A program made the position numbers and the translations under genes. Shown piece after piece: positions 25,332 through 34,580 of a DNA stretch of 64,000 bases (positions are counted from its first letter, which is position 1; each line of letters starts with the position of its first letter). The DNA comes from SbD1 sp039679945. GTDB lineage: Bacteria; Desulfobacterota; Syntrophobacteria; Syntrophobacterales; Syntrophobacteraceae. The notes under the pieces are model-generated. The model saw only the letters and a program-made list of their open reading frames with translations. It did no database searches and was not told where the DNA came from. Where the stretch lies: contig JBDKTY010000028.1 in the NCBI GenBank assembly GCA_039679945.1, positions 1 to 64,000 of the forward strand, given 5' to 3'.

Positions 25332-26453
25332 ATGAACTCTGTTCCCGCCAAGCGCCTGCTCTCACTCGATGCCTTTCGTGGTTTGACGATGGCCGTGATG
25401 ATACTTGTCAACAACCCCGGCACATACCGCGCTGTTTACTCCCAGTTGAGGCACGCCCCATGGAACGGATGGACTTTTGCCGATACTATTTTTCCGGCTT
25501 TCCTGTATATCATGGGAGTCTCCACCGCGTTCTCACTCGCGGGCAGAAAGGAAAAAGGGATTCCGGACTCCACGCTCGAATTGCGGATAGTCGAGCGCAC
25601 GGTCATCCTTTTCCTGCTCGGGCTTTTTCTGAACAGCTACCCCATTTTCCACCTTTCCTCGCTGCGCATACCTGGCGTTTTGCAGAGAATCGCTCTCTGT
25701 TATCTGTTCACATGCCAGATAATGCTTACCTCGGCTATCCGAGGTCGGATCGCCTGGCTACTGGGTCTGCTTCTCTCCTACTGGGCGGCCATGCGTTTCT
25801 TCCCGGTTCCCGAGATCGGAGCCGGCATGCTGGAACCGGGCGCAAATTTCGCCGCCTGGGTGGATTCTCTTTTCCTGAGCGGCCATATGTGGTCTCACTA
25901 TGAGACTTGGGACCCGGAGGGTATTGTCGGCACTATCCCCGCGATCGCATCGACTCTACTCGGAGTGCTTACAGGCGACTGGCTGCGCTCACGTCACTCG
26001 GACGGGCGGAAAACGCTCGGGATGCTTTTTCTCGGAATGATACTGCTCGTTAGCGGCATGATCCTGAATCAGTGGCTCCCAATAAACAAGAACATCTGGT
26101 CAAGTACCTTCGCCATTTTCATGGCCGGTCTCTCGATGATTGGCCTTGGACTCTTTTATTGGGTAATCGATGTGAAAGGCTACAAACGATGGACCCACTT
26201 CTTCGTTGTCTTCGGAATGAATTCCCTGGCGATGTTCTTCTTGTCCGAGGTGCTTGACGTAACTTTTCGGTTCATTCGCGTGATATTGCCGGACGGCTCC
26301 GACATCAGCCTGCGGGCGTACCTGTTCAGATCCTATTTCGAGCCTCATGCGACTCTTGAAAATGCATCACTCCTGTTCGCGATTTCCTTCGTGTTGTTTA
26401 TGTACCTGTTTGCATGGGTGCTCTGGAAAAAGAAGTGGTTTATCAAGATTTAG
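25332..26453 (+). CDS. Membrane acyltransferase, HGSNAT/NagX (DUF5009) family
   Basis: 373 residues with about ten membrane helices. The N-terminal RLLSLDAFRGLTMAVMILVNNPG is diagnostic of the bacterial relatives of heparan-alpha-glucosaminide N-acetyltransferase, followed by HAPWNGWTFADTIFPAFLYIMGV. The conserved HAPW His near residue 42 is the likely acyl-transfer residue by analogy with the human enzyme. These proteins are thought to move acetyl groups across the membrane onto sugars such as cell-wall or exopolysaccharide residues. No sugar genes are adjacent, so the substrate is unknown. No clear ribosome site precedes the ATG. Confidence 0.88.
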   Translation: MNSVPAKRLLSLDAFRGLTMAVMILVNNPGTYRAVYSQLRHAPWNGWTFADTIFPAFLYIMGVSTAFSLAGRKEKGIPDSTLELRIVERTVILFLLGLFLNSYPIFHLSSLRIPGVLQRIALCYLFTCQIMLTSAIRGRIAWLLGLLLSYWAAMRFFPVPEIGAGMLEPGANFAAWVDSLFLSGHMWSHYETWDPEGIVGTIPAIASTLLGVLTGDWLRSRHSDGRKTLGMLFLGMILLVSGMILNQWLPINKNIWSSTFAIFMAGLSMIGLGLFYWVIDVKGYKRWTHFFVVFGMNSLAMFFLSEVLDVTFRFIRVILPDGSDISLRAYLFRSYFEPHATLENASLLFAISFVLFMYLFAWVLWKKKWFIKI

Positions 26454-26683
26454 GTTCATGCGGTTTCAAAATAACACCCGCTGGATAGCTTTCGAACCGG
26501 CCTTCACGAGGAAATACCAGGTTGGATCACAATGGCGCGCTTCCCGGAGAAGAATCGGCTGATGCGTATTTCGATCTTATTGTCTTTGTCCATATCTGCT
26601 AAAATTCTCCACCGGCCGCGCTGCTTGAGCCGGTCGTCCGGGATTATTCACCAAACGTTTCCAGGGATCGATGAAAGGAAGAA

Positions 26684-27034
26684 ATGAAGATAATCCATTA
26701 CACCGATATCGAGGCTAAAGTCTTCTCGGGCGATGCGGTCAAGGGAGTCGCCGGACGGGTGCTCATAGGACAGGCCGATGGCGCGAGGAATTTCTGCATG
26801 AGAGCATTCGAGCTGGCCGCCGGCGGCTATACTCTCAGGCACAAGCATGAGTGGGAACACGAAATCTTTGTTTACCAGGGAGAAGGATCGCTCTTCAGGG
26901 ATGGTGAATGGATACCAATTTCCAGCGGAAACGTTGTGTTTATCCCACCCAATGAGGAACACCAGATGAAAAACGTTGGTGAAACTCCCTTTACATTCGT
27001 GTGTCTCATCCCGTCAGGTGCTCCGGAACTGTGA
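26684..27034 (+). CDS. Small single-domain cupin protein
   Basis: 116 residues forming one cupin barrel. Motif 1 is RHKHEWEHEIFVYQGEGSLF (about 49-68), with likely metal ligands H50, H52 and E56 or H57; motif 2 is VVFIPPNEEHQMKN (about 86-99), with a His ligand. The start has GAAAGGAAG upstream. Such stand-alone cupins include sugar isomerases and small-molecule-binding proteins; the gene gives no hint which. It is convergent with the YibE/F gene. Confidence 0.85.
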   Translation: MKIIHYTDIEAKVFSGDAVKGVAGRVLIGQADGARNFCMRAFELAAGGYTLRHKHEWEHEIFVYQGEGSLFRDGEWIPISSGNVVFIPPNEEHQMKNVGETPFTFVCLIPSGAPEL

Positions 27035-27093
27035 TAATCCGGTGATATCCGCCTTACTACCGCTACTGGTCAGGGCATTTTAAGATTTTCACG

Positions 27094-27143
27094 GCGGGAA
27101 CAAAGCCGGTTTGATTGCGAAGTCTGCCCGGCTTTGTTCCCGC
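27094..27143. repeat. Perfect 16-base inverted repeat between convergent genes
   Basis: GCGGGAACAAAGCCGG (27094-27109) and its exact complement (27128-27143) flank 18 bases. It lies between the convergent cupin and YibE/F genes. A T-run is lacking on either side, so it is not a textbook terminator, though it could still stop or stabilise both transcripts. Confidence 0.7.
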
Positions 27144-27158
27144 AGTCGAGACGCGGTA

Positions 27159-28334
27159 TCATGCCGCGCATTGACGGGCGTGCCCGGCAACTCTTTCCAA
27201 ATCGTCGGTTGAGGCTGCCGGGCGTCCATTGAATCGGAAGAGCAATCCCGAAACCAGCACGGTGAACGGCGCCACGGTGACAACCCCGAAACTGCCCACC
27301 AGGATATTGAGCACCTCCGCGGCCACAAACGGTGCGTTCAATAGATTCTCGGCGGGAAGTCCCTTCGCCACAAACACCATGAACATCGTAATATGACTCC
27401 CCGAGTAGGCCAGCAGCAAAGTGGTCGTCATCGTTCCAACCACCGCCCGGCCGACACGCAGTCCCGAGCGCATGTGCTCCGCCAGTCCGATACCGGGGTT
27501 ACGAAGTTTTAGCTCATCCATGGTCGCGGCAATGTCCATGGCCAGGTCCATCACGGCCCCCGAGCAGGCCAGGCACACACTGGCGATGAAGATATCCGTC
27601 AGGCGGAGGTCGTTATAGCCGGAGTAAAGCAGCATCTCCGCGAAGGGCCGCACGGCCCCGTGCAGGCGAAACATGTTTGTAAACCAGGCGGCGAGCCCAC
27701 AGGTGAGCAGCACGCCCATCATGGACCCGAGGAACGTGGCCAGGCCGCGGCGGGTCAGACCGCCCACCGCGAAACAGATCACTCCGATGAGCAGGGCCAC
27801 GATCCCGAGGCCGGTGGACAGGGGCGGAAAACCACGCAGCAGCAAGGGGAAAAACAGTTTCCACAGCACCAGCGCGGAAAATAGAAACGAGAGGGCAGCT
27901 TTCAACCCCGTCATTCCGGCCACGGCCAGGAGCAATACGCTGAACAGACCGATCAGGACAAGCTGCAGGCGCAACCGGTAGTAGCCTCGCGCCATGGCGT
28001 TCGCGGGTTTTCCCTCGGGCGCGTTGTACTCCACAAGGATAACCTTCCCGGTCTCGTAGAACTCATCCAGCTCCATTTTGCCGGAAAGCATGTTCACGAC
28101 ACTCACTTCCTGTCCCTCGTGGGGTCCATCCAACAGTTTCACGGTAAGAAATTGCGCATTGGTCTTTACGATCAGGTTTACCTTTACGCGGCTGTTGTCC
28201 ACGGCAGTGATCAGGGCGCGGGAGCGCAACCCGCTCGGAGCTTTCGGAACCTTCGCCAGATCGATGAACATCAGTCCGATGCAGATAGCTCCAACGATCA
28301 GAGAGAAGAGCAATTCGCGCCTCAAAGTTGACAT
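27159..28334 (-). CDS. YibE/F-family membrane protein
   Basis: 391 residues. ATG 28334 is chosen over the longer frame (to 28388) because GGGAGGCC precedes it. An N-terminal helix (LLFSLIVGAICIGLMFI), a periplasmic domain of about 100 residues (ITAVDNSRVKVNLIVKTNAQFLTVKLLDGPHEGQ) and about seven further helices match the YibE/F architecture. The conserved GAVMDLAMDIAATMDEL and AYSGSHITMFMVF are present. Function is unproven in the family. It follows the alkaline phosphatase gene by 80 bases but the two are separated by a terminator. Confidence 0.85.
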   Translation of the reverse strand: MSTLRRELLFSLIVGAICIGLMFIDLAKVPKAPSGLRSRALITAVDNSRVKVNLIVKTNAQFLTVKLLDGPHEGQEVSVVNMLSGKMELDEFYETGKVILVEYNAPEGKPANAMARGYYRLRLQLVLIGLFSVLLLAVAGMTGLKAALSFLFSALVLWKLFFPLLLRGFPPLSTGLGIVALLIGVICFAVGGLTRRGLATFLGSMMGVLLTCGLAAWFTNMFRLHGAVRPFAEMLLYSGYNDLRLTDIFIASVCLACSGAVMDLAMDIAATMDELKLRNPGIGLAEHMRSGLRVGRAVVGTMTTTLLLAYSGSHITMFMVFVAKGLPAENLLNAPFVAAEVLNILVGSFGVVTVAPFTVLVSGLLFRFNGRPAASTDDLERVAGHARQCAA

Positions 28335-28351
28335 CAGGCCTCCCGTTCCAA

Positions 28352-28386
28352 AGAGAAAAGAAAACGGCGCCGCTGAGTACGGCGCC
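28352..28386 (-). terminator. Intrinsic terminator of the alkaline phosphatase gene
   Basis: On the minus strand GGCGCC (28381-28386) pairs with GGCGCC (28366-28371), with neighbouring pairs extending the stem, and is followed by TTTTCTTTTCTC. It lies 28 bases after the phosphatase stop codon. Confidence 0.8.
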
Positions 28387-28414
28387 ATTGACGGAGTTTA
28401 ACGAAGCCCTGTTT

Positions 28415-29977
28415 CTATTTCTTTACGACAGGCAGATCCCTGTTAATGCCCATTAATTTGGCCAGACGTTTCGCGATGTCGGTATTGTCGTAGAAGCCCG
28501 CGAATTCCGTGCTGCCCGCGCCCTTGGCAAAAACCGGAACGGGTACGCCCGTGTGAGAGTAGGAGGTCCACCCGATGCTGGCACGTTCATTCAGAATGTG
28601 CGTGATCGTAACGATGATGGGCTCGTAGGTACCGTACAGCAGAGTGTTTTCGGCCTCGCCGTTATCATTGGAGCCACACATTGACTTGTCATACGCGTCT
28701 TCCAGCTTCTGCTTTTGATAGTCGTTGAGTTCACTCCAGTTAAGGCCGAAGATGCTCGACATCATTGTCACCATCTCTGTATCGCTTTCCAGGCTGTTGG
28801 TCGCTTGCCAGTTGGCGCAAGCTGTCGCGCTGTAAGCGGTCTTATGCGTGGTCCACTGGTTCTGGGCGAAGTAGGTGAAACTGTTCTTCTGGCCGAGCAG
28901 CCGGTCGTAGTAAGCCGTATAAGCCGTGGTAGCGTGGCCGATTGTCATACCACCGGTCTCGTGGTCGCCCGTGACGACAATCAGTGTCTCTCCCTGGTGC
29001 TTCTTCAGGAAGTCCAGCGCCACTCCGATAGCATTATCGAAATCAAGCATGTCGCCGATCGAGGCCATGGCATCATTGGCGTGGCATGCCCAGTCGATTT
29101 TGCCGCCCTCGACCATAAGAAAGAAACCGTTGCCCCCCCTGCTCTTGTAAAGATTCTTGATCGCCACATCCGTCATTTCCGCCAGGGAGAGGTTTTTGTT
29201 TGCGTCGGTGGGATTGAGAGCATTCTCATACTGACGGTCTATCTCATACGGCATGGCCGATGAGTCCTGCAGCCAGGGGTTGATGCAAACGACCTTGTCT
29301 TTCGGGCTCTGCTTGAGCGCCATAATCGAATCGCGGTCATTCAGTACCGTGTACCCGTTACCCGTGAGAAGAGCCCAGACGTCATTGCTGGTATCACCCG
29401 CGCGGTTGGCCTTGGTGGGAGAAACCAGTCCGCCGCCGCCGAAGAACTCGTAGCCAGAGTCAGCCATCTGAGTTGCGACGTTGTTCATATTATTGCGGTT
29501 GTCTATACTGGCGTAATAAGAAGCCGGCGTGGCGTGATCCAGGGACACACTGGTGATTATGCCGACTTTTTTCCCGCGATTGTGGGCAAGTTCAGCAATA
29601 CTCTTGTAGCCGACGGTCTTGGTGTTGTCCATCCCGATGGTGCCGCTTACCGTTTTGACGCCACAGGCAAATGCCGTCCCCGCGGACGCCGAATCAGTCA
29701 TCAGGGCGAATGAGTCATACGTTGTCTGCATCCCCTGCACTGGCATCTTGCACATCCTCAACCGGTTTTCGGGTTTCAGCAGGTCTTCGGCCAGGGTTGC
29801 CTTCCCCCCGTTCAGAGTCGTGAGATAGGCTTCGGTCGCCTGAATTTGAGAATTCGCCATGCCGTCACCAAGAAAGAAGAATACATACTTCGGATGCTGG
29901 GCGTTTGCCACCGCCGCCACCGCCAGGATCGAGATCATCAGCAACGTGGATACCACTATTTTTCGCTTCATATTCAT
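28415..29977 (-). CDS. phoA: Periplasmic alkaline phosphatase (PhoA family)
   Basis: 520 residues. ATG 29977 follows GGGGGAAGGA and opens a signal peptide (MKRKIVVSTLLMISILAVAAVANA). The catalytic serine lies in DSASAGTAFACG (about 95-106), with the first metal Asp in FFFLGDGMAN and later ligands in VEGGKIDWACHANDA, VVTGDHETGGM and YSHTGVPVPVFAKG. It should hydrolyse phosphate monoesters in the periplasm with two Zn and one Mg. No Pho-box was identified. It sits alone with its own terminator. Confidence 0.92.
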   Translation of the reverse strand: MNMKRKIVVSTLLMISILAVAAVANAQHPKYVFFFLGDGMANSQIQATEAYLTTLNGGKATLAEDLLKPENRLRMCKMPVQGMQTTYDSFALMTDSASAGTAFACGVKTVSGTIGMDNTKTVGYKSIAELAHNRGKKVGIITSVSLDHATPASYYASIDNRNNMNNVATQMADSGYEFFGGGGLVSPTKANRAGDTSNDVWALLTGNGYTVLNDRDSIMALKQSPKDKVVCINPWLQDSSAMPYEIDRQYENALNPTDANKNLSLAEMTDVAIKNLYKSRGGNGFFLMVEGGKIDWACHANDAMASIGDMLDFDNAIGVALDFLKKHQGETLIVVTGDHETGGMTIGHATTAYTAYYDRLLGQKNSFTYFAQNQWTTHKTAYSATACANWQATNSLESDTEMVTMMSSIFGLNWSELNDYQKQKLEDAYDKSMCGSNDNGEAENTLLYGTYEPIIVTITHILNERASIGWTSYSHTGVPVPVFAKGAGSTEFAGFYDNTDIAKRLAKLMGINRDLPVVKK

Positions 29978-30432
29978 TCCTTCCCCCTTTTTCTCGCATT
30001 TTAGGATGCATTGTGGCGCCTCCCGCACGTACGCCCATCGAACAGTGCCCGTTGGCGCCCTCCCGTGTATCACCCGACCGGTCATGTGCCTTTACTGGCA
30101 CGGATTCAGAACCTGTCGCGATGTACACACATCGACGATCAAGTTTCCCGATCTTGCATTGCGGGGATGTTACCTGAAAACCGCGGGGGGTGAATGGCGG
30201 TCAAGTGACTTTTAGATGAAGAAATGGTTACACATCTCTCGAGGGAAATCGAATTCAAGGAAGACGGGGGCCATCGGGAATGAACGGGCCGGCAGCCGAT
30301 GAGTTCATGGCTTGCGGTGCCGACTTCATCCGCGTGGCGCCCCCGGGGAATCGCGGATGAAATATTGATTTCTTGCTGATTTTTTTACGGGAAGTGAGAC
30401 GATGGGCAGCGGATACTCTTCATTCGCGTCCC
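29978..30432. other. Intergenic region between phosphatase and cysS
   Basis: About 455 bases, with both flanking genes on the minus strand. It contains a perfect ten-base inverted repeat TTCATCCGCG (30325-30334) and CGCGGATGAA (30352-30361) with a GC-rich loop, 72 bases after the cysS stop and possibly involved in ending that transcript, though there is no T-run on the minus strand. No gene is seen. Confidence 0.45.
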
Positions 30433-31920
30433 TTAAATAGTGACCCTCCATCGCGTTCCACGGGGAGAGTCTTCCAACTGAATGCGCTTTTCCTCCAATT
30501 CTTTCCGGATGCGGTCCGCTTCGGCAAAATCCTTTCCCTGCCGCGCCTTGGCGCGCAACTCGATCAATCTGTCCAGTTCCTCTTCGCTCACACCGGTGGT
30601 TGTGAGCTTGAGTCTTCTCTGACGATCGAAAAACTCCTCCGGCTCGCAGGCGAGGAGCCCGAGGATATTGCACTGCTCCAGGAGAACGCGGGCGGCCCGG
30701 TTGGCAAGGACAACGGCGGCTCCCTTGAGGTTCTTGCGACCGAAGGAGTCCAGAAAGCGCTGGAGATTGCGCTGAAGGACGAAAATATAGCCTATGGCCT
30801 GTGCGGTGTTGAAATCATTGGCCATGGCCTCATCGAACAGCTCCGGCAGGGAGGCCGTCTTCTCATACAACTCGGAATCGAGTTTCCTGAGTGCCTCTTC
30901 GGGAAAGGCCGCGGCATCGGATGTTTCAGGGGCTCGTTCCTTCACCATTTCGAGAGTGCCATAGAGCCGTTCCAGACTCCGTTCCGCCTCCGCGACGGTC
31001 TCATCCGAAAAATCCACGGGACTTCTGTAGTGTTTGCTTATGACAAACAATCTCAGCGCCTCGGGATGCACCTCCCGCAGCACGTCACGTATTGTATAGA
31101 AGTTGCCCAGAGACTTCGACATCTTCTCGTTGTTTATATTCACAAAACCATTATGAACCCAGTAGCGCACGAATTGGTGTTCGAAGGCCATTTCGCTCTG
31201 AGCAATTTCGTTCTCGTGGTGTGGAAATATCAGGTCCTTACCGCCCCCGTGGATGTCGATGGTCTTCCCGAGGTACCGCGTCCCCATGGCGGAGCATTCG
31301 ATATGCCATCCGGGCCGTCCCGGCCCCCATGGGCTCTCCCAGGCGGGCTCGCCGGGCTTACTCCCTTTCCAGAGCACGAAATCGAGCGGATTTATCTTCT
31401 TCTCATCCACCTCAACCCTGGCTCCGGCCAGCATATCCTCAAGCTCCCGTCCCGACAGCTTGCCGTAATCGGCAAAGCGGTCCACACGGAAATACACATC
31501 GGTTCCCGACTGATAGGCGGCGCCTTTATCGACGAGCCTGCCGATGATATCGATCATCTCGGGAATATGGTCCGTTGCCAGCGGTTCGAGTTTGGGGCGC
31601 AACACGCCCAGGCTGTTCATGTCCTCGTGAAACGCCAGGATGTATCTGTCGGCTATGGTCCGGTAGTCGCTCCCTTCCTCGTTGGCACGGCGAATAATCT
31701 TGTCGTCGATGTCGGTAAAGTTGCGGACGAACTCAACCCGATAGCCGAGGTGCAGCAGGTAGCGGTAGATGACGTCAAAGACGATGACCGATCGGGCATG
31801 CCCGATGTGGCAATAATCGTACACGGTTATGCCGCATACGTAGAGCCGGATAGTGCCGGGTTCGAGAGGGACGAACTCCTCTTTTCGTTTTGTAAGGGTG
31901 TTATACACCTGCAACGCCAT
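30433..31920 (-). CDS. cysS: Cysteinyl-tRNA synthetase
   Basis: 495 residues, class I synthetase. HIGH motif at CHIGH (about 37-41), KMSKS at EKMSKSLGNF (about 265-275), and Zn ligands expected from YVCG (C29), HIECSAMG and the HHENE segment. Full length, with the usual C-terminal domain (RAKARQGKDFAEADRIRKEL). It charges tRNA-Cys. It lies 118 bases downstream of ispF; ispD-ispF-cysS is a common order in bacteria. Confidence 0.97.
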   Translation of the reverse strand: MALQVYNTLTKRKEEFVPLEPGTIRLYVCGITVYDYCHIGHARSVIVFDVIYRYLLHLGYRVEFVRNFTDIDDKIIRRANEEGSDYRTIADRYILAFHEDMNSLGVLRPKLEPLATDHIPEMIDIIGRLVDKGAAYQSGTDVYFRVDRFADYGKLSGRELEDMLAGARVEVDEKKINPLDFVLWKGSKPGEPAWESPWGPGRPGWHIECSAMGTRYLGKTIDIHGGGKDLIFPHHENEIAQSEMAFEHQFVRYWVHNGFVNINNEKMSKSLGNFYTIRDVLREVHPEALRLFVISKHYRSPVDFSDETVAEAERSLERLYGTLEMVKERAPETSDAAAFPEEALRKLDSELYEKTASLPELFDEAMANDFNTAQAIGYIFVLQRNLQRFLDSFGRKNLKGAAVVLANRAARVLLEQCNILGLLACEPEEFFDRQRRLKLTTTGVSEEELDRLIELRAKARQGKDFAEADRIRKELEEKRIQLEDSPRGTRWRVTI

Positions 31921-32038
31921 TGGCTGCCGATCTCCTTTTCAGCTCACGGCCATGAAGTCTTTTCCAAAACGGCCGATGCGGTGTTTTACCACTCCCCGGG
32001 CACAATTGAAACAGTTTCCGGGAACCGGCACTGCATTG

Positions 32039-32518
32039 TCACTTGGATGCCGCTTCAATAAGCACTACCGCATACGCGGCAATACCTTCCTCCCTGCCGG
32101 CAAAACCCAGGGTTTCAGTAGTCTTGCCCTTGATATTGACACAGTCGGGAGGGATTCCCAACTCACCGGATATCGTTTCGATCATTTGCCCGATGTAAGG
32201 GGCCAGCTTCGGTTTCTGAGCCACCACCGTGGTGTCGATATTATTTATCCGGAAACCGCGGTCCCTGAGAAGTGCCGCCGTTCGCCCGAGAAGGACCATG
32301 CTGGAGATTCCCTTGAATTCGGCACTCGTATCGGGAAAATGACGGCCTATGTCGCCAAGGGCCGCCGCTCCGATCATCGCATCGCAGATAGCATGCAGGA
32401 GCACATCCGCATCCGAATGCCCGAGAAGACCGCATTCGTGCGGGATTTCGACTCCCCCCAGGATCAGGGGGCGCCCGCTGACCAACCTGTGCACATCATA
32501 GCCGAACCCAATCCGCAT
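32039..32518 (-). CDS. ispF: 2-C-methyl-D-erythritol 2,4-cyclodiphosphate synthase
   Basis: 159 residues. ATG 32518 (MRIGFGYDVHRL) matches the family start and touches the ispD stop (TGATG). Zn ligands are D8 and H10 in GYDVHRL and the H in LGHSDADVLLHAICDA; the C-terminal KGKTTETLGFAGREEGIAA is conserved. It makes MEcPP in the non-mevalonate isoprenoid pathway. It is directly coupled to ispD. Confidence 0.97.
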   Translation of the reverse strand: MRIGFGYDVHRLVSGRPLILGGVEIPHECGLLGHSDADVLLHAICDAMIGAAALGDIGRHFPDTSAEFKGISSMVLLGRTAALLRDRGFRINNIDTTVVAQKPKLAPYIGQMIETISGELGIPPDCVNIKGKTTETLGFAGREEGIAAYAVVLIEAASK

Positions 32519-33243
32519 CAACCGACATCCCTCCCTGACCCGCGAGCGAGGAACCATTCCCCCCACACCAGGTCCGCCGGAGTCGTAACCTTGATATTGG
32601 TTTTCTCCCCTTCGACAATGCTCACGGGAACACCGATTCTTTCCACGAACGAGGCGTCATCCGTGCCGGACCAACCCGACGCGATCGCTCTTTCGTAAGC
32701 GGCCAGTATGGTATCTTTTCGAAACACCTGGGGTGTCTGCACAAGCCATATTTCATCCCGGGGAATAGTCTCTTCCACCCGGCCGCGGCGCCCCCTCTTG
32801 ACGGTATCCGTCGCGGAAACAGCGGCAATGCAGGCCCCGGTCTCATGGGCGCCTTCCCATACAGCCCTTATAAGCTCGGGCGATGCAAACGGCCGGACCC
32901 CGTCGTGGACCAAAACCCACCCGCAGTCCGGAGGCAACCGCAAAAGACCGTTATATACACTGTCCTGCCGTTCCGCTCCGCCAGCCACGATGGAAATGGA
33001 CGCCGCTCCCGGAACAGCCTCGCCGCCGCCTTCAACCCATTCGGAGACAATTTGCCGCGCTGCCGGCGTAAAGTCCCGGGGAACAATCAGGAAAATGTCG
33101 GATATGAACTCGATACGCGAAAGAGCTCGGAGTGTGTGGGCCAGTATCGGTTTTCCAAACAATTCAAGGAACTGTTTCGGTTTACCGCCTCCCATCCTTA
33201 TTCCCCGCCCGGCGGCGGGTACTATGGCGCATGTTCTCGACAT
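32518..33243 (-). CDS. ispD: 2-C-methyl-D-erythritol 4-phosphate cytidylyltransferase
   Basis: 241 residues from ATG 33243; a TTG at 33255 is possible. The CTP-binding signature PAAGRGIRMGGGKPKQF lies at 8-24, with LVHDGVRPF and RDEIWLVQTPQVF later. It transfers CMP to MEP upstream of IspF in the same pathway. The stop overlaps the ispF start. The gene begins just 27 bases after the end of the RNase P RNA, so it may share that promoter region or depend on read-through. Confidence 0.96.
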   Translation of the reverse strand: MSRTCAIVPAAGRGIRMGGGKPKQFLELFGKPILAHTLRALSRIEFISDIFLIVPRDFTPAARQIVSEWVEGGGEAVPGAASISIVAGGAERQDSVYNGLLRLPPDCGWVLVHDGVRPFASPELIRAVWEGAHETGACIAAVSATDTVKRGRRGRVEETIPRDEIWLVQTPQVFRKDTILAAYERAIASGWSGTDDASFVERIGVPVSIVEGEKTNIKVTTPADLVWGEWFLARGSGRDVG

Positions 33244-33269
33244 CTTTGCAAGCAATCTGAATAGAAAGA

Positions 33270-33655
33270 GTATCCGGAGCAGGTCATAAGCCGGGTTTTG
33301 TCCTCCGCGCGCCCCGAAGAGCGGCGAAGCATGATCATTCCTCTAGTCCGGCCGTTACCGGCCGGATCAAGCGACCAACCCGAGAGCTTCGGGCGGGCAG
33401 CCCTCAAACGCTCTCCTATTTGGTCTTGCTCCGGGTGGGGTTTGCCTAGCTCCCGATGTCACCACCGGGACTGGTGAGCTCTTACCTCACCGTTTCACCC
33501 TTACCCCGCTCGCGAGCGGGCGAGGCGGTCTGCTTTCTGTTGCGCTTTCCTCCTCGTCACCGAGACTGGGAGTTACCCAGCACCCTGCCCTCTGGAGCCC
33601 GGACTTTCCTCCGAACGCATACGCGGCCGGCGATCATCTGCCCTGCTCCGGATAC
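33270..33655 (-). ncRNA. rnpB: RNase P RNA, bacterial type A
   Basis: The ends form a perfect 14-pair P1 stem: GTATCCGGAGCAGG at the 5' end (33642-33655) and its complement at 33270-33283. Minus-strand landmarks include GAGGAAAGTCCGGGCTCC near the 5' end, ACAGAAAGCAGACCGCC in the middle and the 3' segment with ACCCGGCTTAT before P1. Length 386 nt is normal. It is the catalytic RNA for tRNA 5' processing. Confidence 0.96.
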
Positions 33656-33715
33656 TCTTCTATTCAGACAGATTCCCTTCCCATGTATTCTAACAAATTC
33701 TCGGGCGTGCGCAAC

Positions 33716-34396
33716 CTACGCCAAAACGGCCTTTTCAGCCAAATCCGACAGTGCGTTGAGCCTTCTTCCCAACCCGATCCGGTACTCTTCAAGCTGCTCA
33801 TGCGAAACACCTCGCTCTATCCGCATAAGAGGCCCGAAAGCCATTACCACCCGCGAAAAAGGTTTTGCAATCACCGTGCGGTCCCAGCTCCGAAGCCGCC
33901 AGCAAGGATTGGCCGCCATGCTCACCGGAAGTATCGGAGATCGCGCGTGCATCGCAAGTACCGGAATCCCTTTTTGTGCAATCCTTGCGGGTCCCTGGGA
34001 ACCATCCACGGGAAAACCTCCCCCCCTGCACCTGTCCAGGGCGGAAATGAACTGCCGTAAAGCCTTGGCGCCACCTTTGCCGGGAGAACCGCGGAATGGG
34101 GTATAACCCAGGCCCTTCACTAATCCGGCGGCCACTTCGCCGTCCTTGCTGGGACTCACGATGGTCAGCAGATTGTGGTCGCGGAAATAGTACACTACCG
34201 CCGGAAACGCGAAATGCCAGAAAGCCGCGATAACCGTATTATTCTCGCTCAACGCGGATTCAAGATATTCCATTCCGATGAACGTGAAGCGGCAAGTCCC
34301 ATGCAGCAGGCGCAGCGCGGCGGCGGCTGCTGCCGGCAAATATGGCAGGGATTCCGTAAAGTCTCGGAGTTTTCTCGGATTATGATGTATATTCAA
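33716..34396 (-). CDS. DUF374 lysophospholipid/lipid A acyltransferase-like protein
   Basis: 226 residues starting at TTG 34396. The acyltransferase-like core reads WHFAFPAVVYYF (about 59-70, catalytic His region), SPSKDGEVAAGLVKGLGY, RGSPGKGGAKALRQF and VDGSQGPARIAQKGIPVLA, all typical of the DUF374 family related to LpxL/PlsC enzymes. Probably it adds an acyl chain to a lipid A or lysophospholipid at the inner membrane. It lies 60 bases upstream of rnpB. Confidence 0.85.
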   Translation of the reverse strand: MNIHHNPRKLRDFTESLPYLPAAAAAALRLLHGTCRFTFIGMEYLESALSENNTVIAAFWHFAFPAVVYYFRDHNLLTIVSPSKDGEVAAGLVKGLGYTPFRGSPGKGGAKALRQFISALDRCRGGGFPVDGSQGPARIAQKGIPVLAMHARSPILPVSMAANPCWRLRSWDRTVIAKPFSRVVMAFGPLMRIERGVSHEQLEEYRIGLGRRLNALSDLAEKAVLA

Positions 34397-34580
34397 GCTT
34401 CGAAATTTACCTTCGCGGGCAGTCTCAGCGGAACTCGATCACGCAACAGGCTGATTTGAGTCCGGGCCGACCCGCATTATGGCAACTTATTCAGCGTGCC
34501 GGACAAAGGAAAGCAGCCAGGTGAATCGATCATCATCCCGCCGGGATGATATAAGGCTCCTTTTCCCCCAAGGAAGCCCC

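Noticed and set aside
30325..30361. Ten-base inverted repeat as terminator of cysS
   Set aside because: The minus strand has no T-run after it; it is listed only as a feature of the gap.
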